A stretch of DNA of 9,087 nt from contig JAFARM010000153.1 in NCBI GenBank assembly GCA_019245455.1, positions 1-9,087 of the forward strand, written 5' to 3'. The position numbers were made by a program, and so were the translations under genes. The notes beneath the pieces are model-generated. The model worked only from the letters and a program-made list of their open reading frames with translations, searched no databases and was not told the DNA's origin. Below, one piece after another: positions 6,810 through 9,087 of the stretch (position 1 is the stretch's first letter; every line of letters starts with the position of its first letter). This DNA is from Sphingomonadaceae bacterium. GTDB taxonomy: Bacteria; Pseudomonadota; Alphaproteobacteria; Sphingomonadales; Sphingomonadaceae.

Positions 6810-7034
6810 CTACAGGTCCACCCCTGCGGCGATCGCCTCCAGCTTGCGGATGCGCTCCTTCAGGTCGGCGAGGTCGATGCGGTTGGCCACCGGCACGTCG
6901 CCGCCATGGCTGCGGTCGAGCGCGTGGCGGCGAAGGTCGAGCCATCCCTTCCAGCTCCAGGCGAACACCGCCGAGAGGGTGGCCAGCGCGGCGAGCGATG
7001 CGGTGCTGAGGATGACGAGCGAGTCGGGGGACAT
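6810..7034 (-). CDS. Small membrane protein, single N-terminal segment, Psp-like cluster
   Basis: I do not recognise a named family. The 74-residue protein has one membrane segment at about 4-27 (LVILSTASLAALATLSAVFA), then KGWLDLRRH, which places the C-terminus in the cytoplasm by the positive-inside rule. The tail DLADLKERIRKLEAIAAGVDL (54-74) is a short amphipathic, coiled-coil-like helix. It lacks the VTD motif of its neighbours but has the same overall plan. The start ATG at 7034 lies 5 bases after a perfect AGGAGG (7045-7040); a GTG at 7037 is too close to it. It is the last gene of the cluster, 23 bases after the preceding one. Confidence 0.75.
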   Translation of the reverse strand: MSPDSLVILSTASLAALATLSAVFAWSWKGWLDLRRHALDRSHGGDVPVANRIDLADLKERIRKLEAIAAGVDL

Positions 7035-7039
7035 CACGG

Positions 7040-7045
7040 CCTCCT
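7040..7045 (-). promoter_or_regulatory. Strong ribosome binding site (AGGAGG)
   Basis: AGGAGG on the - strand lies 5 bases before ATG 7034-7032 and 2 bases before GTG 7037-7035. The spacing selects the ATG for the 74-residue protein. Confidence 0.75.
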
Positions 7046-7057
7046 TTCAGGGCGGTG

Positions 7058-7414
7058 TCAGCGGTCTTCGACGCGGCGCGTTCCGCCGCGCGCGAGCGGT
7101 CGGTCGTCGCCTTGCGACAGGGAACGGTCGTCGCTCCGCGACAAAGAGCGATCGTCGACGCGGGCGAGCGCGTCGATCTGGTCGGACAGGCGGCGCGACG
7201 GGTCGGTGACGAGGCGTTCGAGCACCTGGACGCGGCTCGCCAGGCGGTCGATCTCGGCCTTCATCCGCGCACCGTCCTCGATCGACACCGCGTCCTGGGG
7301 TGCCGCGATGAGGTCGCGGCGGCCGCGCCGCCCGTCCAGGCCGTACCGGGCACGGACGACGCGGCCGATGGTCATGATGAGGATGATGAGGACGACGGCT
7401 TCGGCCCAGGCCAT
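7058..7414 (-). CDS. Small PspB-like membrane protein with RVQVLERLVTD motif and DDRSLS repeats
   Basis: The 118-residue protein starts MAWAEAVVLIILIMTIGRVV, one membrane segment at about 4-20, followed by basic residues (RARYG, RRGRR), so the tail is probably cytoplasmic. Residues 57-83 form a heptad-like helix with RVQVLERLVTD and RLSDQIDAL, the motif shared with the three genes upstream and reminiscent of PspB-type proteins. The C-terminus holds an octad repeat: DDRSLS (87-92), DDRSLS (95-100) and DDRPLA (103-108). ATG 7414 was preferred over an upstream frame because AGGAA lies 8 bases before it and the membrane segment follows at once. Function is unknown; a role in envelope stress is an inference from pspC in the same cluster. 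Confidence 0.75.
   Translation of the reverse strand: MAWAEAVVLIILIMTIGRVVRARYGLDGRRGRRDLIAAPQDAVSIEDGARMKAEIDRLASRVQVLERLVTDPSRRLSDQIDALARVDDRSLSRSDDRSLSQGDDRPLARGGTRRVEDR
7101..7159. repeat. 24-bp in-frame tandem repeat
   Basis: The units 7101-7124 and 7125-7148 share cggtcgtcgc, then gcgaca; a third, partial unit starts at 7149. The 24-base period keeps the frame and encodes the eight-residue DDRSLS-type repeats in the small protein's tail. Probably produced by slippage. Confidence 0.7.
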
Positions 7415-7466
7415 GGCGGCGGTTCCTGCGGTTGGAATTGGGGAGGATAATGTTCGATCATCCACA

Positions 7467-7538
7467 CCCGCTCATGCTGAGCCTGTCGCAGCGCGCTGAC
7501 AGGCTCGCCCGTGCTTCGACAGGCTCAGCATGAGCGGG
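7467..7538. repeat. GCTCATGCTGAGC-type palindromic repeat
   Basis: Perfect 22-base arms, 7467-7488 and 7517-7538, carry cccgctcatgctgagc plus ctgtcg. The 28-base centre contains a second gctgacaggct copy, so alternative pairings are possible. It is the third locus of this family in the window and splits the small-protein cluster between the genes ending at 7624 and starting at 7414. Confidence 0.88.
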
Positions 7539-7603
7539 GTGGGATTCATAATCGGGGTGGGATCCATGAGCGGGGTGGGATCCATGAGCGGGGTGGGGAT
7601 CGG
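7532..7603. repeat. 18-bp tandem repeat, four units
   Basis: Four consecutive 18-base units (7532-7549, 7550-7567, 7568-7585, 7586-7603) follow gagcggggtgggatccat; the second begins aatcgggg and the fourth ends gggatcgg. The first unit overlaps the outer end of the palindrome at 7467-7538, so the array has grown outward from it. Together these two elements fill the 209-base gene-free gap; nothing coding is visible there. Confidence 0.88.
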
Positions 7604-7623
7604 TGACACGGAACGCTGACCCT

Positions 7624-7881
7624 TCAGTTCAGCCGCGCGGGGTCGCGCAGCGCCTCGATCTCGTCGGCGAGGTGGCCGGAACGATCGGTGACGATGCGGT
7701 TGAGGACGGCGACGTGCGCCTCCAGCCGTTCGATCTTGGCGGCGTACTGCGCCGCCTGCTCGCCCGCCGTGCGCGCGGCGAGGTCGAGCTGCCGCTCCTT
7801 GAAGCTCATATATCGTTTGAAGATCGCGGTGGCGAACCCCATCGCCGGGAAGATCAGCCACCAGAACATCCAGAAGTGCAT
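7624..7881 (-). CDS. Small membrane protein with RLEAHVAVLNRIVTD motif
   Basis: The 85-residue protein has an aromatic-rich membrane segment at about 2-21 (FWMFWWLIFPAMGFATAIF), then the basic stretch KRYMSFKER, so the tail should be cytoplasmic. Residues 46-79 form a long amphipathic helix: AAKIERLEAHVAVLNRI (47-63), VTDRSGH (64-70) and LADEIEALR (71-79). The next gene upstream has nearly the same tail, 37 identical DNA bases included, so the two are paralogues. ATG 7881 is preceded by GAGGGG at an 8-base spacing. No named family is recognised beyond a PspB-like general plan; function is unknown. Confidence 0.8.
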   Translation of the reverse strand: MHFWMFWWLIFPAMGFATAIFKRYMSFKERQLDLAARTAGEQAAQYAAKIERLEAHVAVLNRIVTDRSGHLADEIEALRDPARLN

Positions 7882-7921
7882 GGTCGTATCCCCTCGTTGC
7901 GCGGCGCGGACCGGCCGCGCC

Positions 7922-8200
7922 TCAGTTCAAGGGCGCGGACGGGCCGCGCAGGCTTTCGATCTCGTGGGCCAGGCCCGTCGCGCGGTCGGTGGCGATGCGG
8001 TTGAGGACGGCGACGTGCGCCTCCAGCCGCTCGATCTTGGCCGCGTGCTCGGCCGCCTGCGCGTCGGCGAAGCGGACCTGCGCCTCGTGCTTCTTCTCCT
8101 GCAGCGCGATCCAGCGGCCGAGCGGCCGGCTGAGGATGGCGACGATCGGGATCGTCATGGCGGCGATCGGGATCAGCAGGGCGAGCGTGCCGTGGTCCAT
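7922..8200 (-). CDS. Small membrane protein with RLEAHVAVLNRIATD motif, paralogue of its downstream neighbour
   Basis: The 92-residue protein starts MDHGTLALLIPIAAMTIPIV. A membrane segment spans about 5-23, followed by SRPLGRW and the charged EKKHEAQVRF. The tail AAKIERLEAHVAVLNRI (53-69), ATDRATG and LAHEIESLR (77-85) is almost the same as in the gene 40 bases downstream; both end in LN. The true start is ATG 8200: AGGAGG lies 5 bases upstream and overlaps the stop codon of the preceding gene, which suggests translational coupling. A longer frame reaching 8491 is only the antisense-free shadow of that preceding gene. Function unknown. Confidence 0.8.
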   Translation of the reverse strand: MDHGTLALLIPIAAMTIPIVAILSRPLGRWIALQEKKHEAQVRFADAQAAEHAAKIERLEAHVAVLNRIATDRATGLAHEIESLRGPSAPLN

Positions 8201-8205
8201 CAGGT

Positions 8206-8211
8206 CCTCCT
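8206..8211 (-). promoter_or_regulatory. Strong ribosome binding site overlapping the upstream stop
   Basis: AGGAGG on the - strand lies 5 bases before ATG 8200 and shares base 8211 with the TGA of the preceding gene (8213-8211). This fixes the start of the 92-residue protein and implies coupled translation. Confidence 0.75.
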
Positions 8212-8636
8212 CAGCGCAGGGCGTCGATCGCCTGCGCCGTGCGGTGCGCGGGATCGGTGACGATGGTTTCGAGCGCGGCGGTGCGCCGGGCCAGCGCCGC
8301 GATCTCGGCGGCGGTGCGGTCCTGCGGGCCGATGGCGGCGGCGCGGGCGGTACCCTCGGCATCGCGGCGGGCGAGCCAGCGGCGGACGGCGCGGGCGGCG
8401 ACGAGCAGGAACACGCCCACCACCAGCCCGGCGAAGAACGATCCCGGATCGAGCGGCTTGCCCGAATGGACATAGGCACCGTCGGGGCCAAGGTGGATCA
8501 TGCCGCGGTGTTGGACCGGCGGCAGCGCCGGCACCTGTGGCGTCGTCGGCGTCGTCACGGTCGACACGTCGCCGCCGTCGTCGCTGGTGACGGTGACCGA
8601 TCCGTCGGGGTTGGTCGTGACGCTGCTCGAAGACAT
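8211..8636 (-). CDS. Membrane protein with Ser/Thr-rich N-terminus and C-terminal LETIVTD motif
   Basis: The 141-residue protein has a polar, Ser/Thr/Asp-rich N-terminal region (1-60, with SVTTNPDGSVTVTSDDGGDV), one membrane segment at about 67-82 (SFFAGLVVGVFLLVAA), then RAVRRWLARR, and a tail with TAALETIVTD (119-128) and TAQAIDALR (133-141). The charge pattern predicts N-outside, C-inside topology without a cleavable signal, which would expose the polar region to the periplasm. The tail motif is a diverged copy of that in its neighbours. The ATG at 8636 is preceded by GGGGAG at 8 bases. It lies 30 bases after pspC and overlaps the ribosome binding site of the next gene. No family recognised. 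Confidence 0.75.
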   Translation of the reverse strand: MSSSSVTTNPDGSVTVTSDDGGDVSTVTTPTTPQVPALPPVQHRGMIHLGPDGAYVHSGKPLDPGSFFAGLVVGVFLLVAARAVRRWLARRDAEGTARAAAIGPQDRTAAEIAALARRTAALETIVTDPAHRTAQAIDALR

Positions 8637-8666
8637 GACTGCTGCTCCCCTTTGGCTCGGCGATGC

Positions 8667-9047
8667 TCAGCGCAGGCCGTCGATCTCGTTCGCCAGGCGG
8701 CTGTTCGAGCTGGTGACGTAGGCCTCGACGTCGCGCAGGCGGCGCTCGGTCTCGCGGAAGCTCGAGCGCACGTCGCGGATCGTCCGCTGCGGCGCGACGC
8801 GCACCTTCTTCCAGAACTCGCGCTCGTCCGGCGTCTCCTCGTACAGCGAGTAGGGTTTGGGCGAGGCCGTCCAGGCGACGATCCAATAGGCGAAGAACAG
8901 CGGCGGGAAGAGGAAGACCATCGTCAACATGAAGCCGACGCGGACGAACATCGGGTCGACGTCGAAGTAATCGGCGACGCCTGCGAGGACGCCCGAGACC
9001 TTGGCGTTGCGCTTGTCGAGGTAGTAACTGGTACGGCGGTCGGACAT
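8667..9047 (-). CDS. pspC: PspC-domain envelope stress protein
   Basis: This 126-residue inner-membrane protein has a PspC domain at about 7-62: SYYLDKRNAKVSGVLAGVAD (7-26), YFDVDPMFVRVGF (27-39), and a hydrophobic stretch 34-60 that may form one segment or a tight hairpin. In E. coli, PspC with PspB senses membrane stress and releases PspF from PspA. The C-terminal helix RRLRDVEAYVTSSNSRLANEIDGLR (102-126, split here by RRLRDVEAYV and RLANEIDGLR) resembles the tail motif of the next genes. ATG 9047 follows AGGGGG at a short spacing. It is the first complete gene of the cluster; a pspA or pspB gene would be expected to the right, outside the window. Confidence 0.92.
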   Translation of the reverse strand: MSDRRTSYYLDKRNAKVSGVLAGVADYFDVDPMFVRVGFMLTMVFLFPPLFFAYWIVAWTASPKPYSLYEETPDEREFWKKVRVAPQRTIRDVRSSFRETERRLRDVEAYVTSSNSRLANEIDGLR

Positions 9048-9059
9048 GGTTTCCCCCTG

Positions 9060-9087
9060 TCAGCGGCGGATGGCGAGGCGCGGCGCG
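9060..9087 (-). CDS. Possible C-terminal end of an upstream gene
   Basis: The - strand frame entering from the right edge ends in APRLAIRR and TGA at 9062-9060. It stops 12 bases before the pspC start, and the pspC ribosome binding site lies in that gap, as expected for an operon. Only eight residues are visible, so nothing can be said about the product; pspB is a guess from context only. Confidence 0.25.

Noticed and set aside
7415..7465. Start at 7465 for the PspB-like protein
   Set aside because: It would place 17 polar residues before the membrane segment and begin at the edge of the palindrome; ATG 7414 has a ribosome binding site at good spacing.
7472..7861. 129-codon - strand frame with PTPLMD repeats
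   Set aside because: The residue repeats are just the 18-bp DNA array read in one frame, and the rest is a shadow of the 85-residue membrane protein.
7904..7920. Small hairpin gcgcgg-accgg-ccgcgc between two small genes as a terminator
   Set aside because: Only six base pairs, no T-tract, and it lies in a 40-base gap inside a likely operon; such GC stems are expected by chance here.

Overview
This window looks like a piece of a chromosome from a high-GC alphaproteobacterium, most likely a sphingomonad. That is an inference from three things: the argH - lptM-like - lysA gene order, the proteobacterial PspC protein, and many short palindromic intergenic repeats of the GTCATCCC and GCTCATGCTGAGC kinds. 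There are no rRNA or tRNA genes, insertion sequences, transposase genes or CRISPR arrays.

Layout. (1) 1-398, + strand: the end of a VIT1/CCC1-family membrane transporter gene. (2) 509-1411, - strand: a siroheme-synthase-type dehydrogenase/ferrochelatase whose last residues and stop codon lie inside a palindromic repeat. (3) 1412-1932: a 521-base gene-free stretch made largely of nested inverted repeats. (4) 1933-5980, - strand, transcribed right to left: argH (arginine biosynthesis), a small LptM-like lipoprotein, lysA (last step of lysine synthesis) and galU (UDP-glucose synthesis), with palindromes between lptM and lysA and between lysA and galU. (5) 5967-6491, + strand: a TlpA-like thioredoxin-fold protein, divergent from argH and overlapping its 5' end. 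(6) 6521-6793: a large inverted array of 20-bp units (seven one way, five the other) around a central hairpin. (7) 6810-9047, - strand: six small membrane proteins, led by a PspC-domain protein. A last stop codon at the right edge suggests the cluster continues beyond the window.

The most interesting part is region 7. Five of the six proteins (not the smallest, at 6810-7034) end in related versions of one C-terminal motif, roughly VLxRIVTD followed by LAxEIxxLR, each placed after one membrane segment or hairpin. The motif is weakest in the PspC protein. This looks like an expanded family of small envelope-stress (Psp-like) proteins that may assemble through their tails. Strong ribosome binding sites and short gaps support co-expression of most of them, but an 18-bp tandem repeat and a hairpin separate the last two genes from the first four.

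Other points: argH has no ATG, GTG or TTG start in a plausible place and appears to start at ATC behind a well-spaced AGGA. The siroheme gene carries a truncated methyltransferase-like C-terminus. Two distinct arrays (20-bp and 18-bp period) have grown outward from the same palindrome family.
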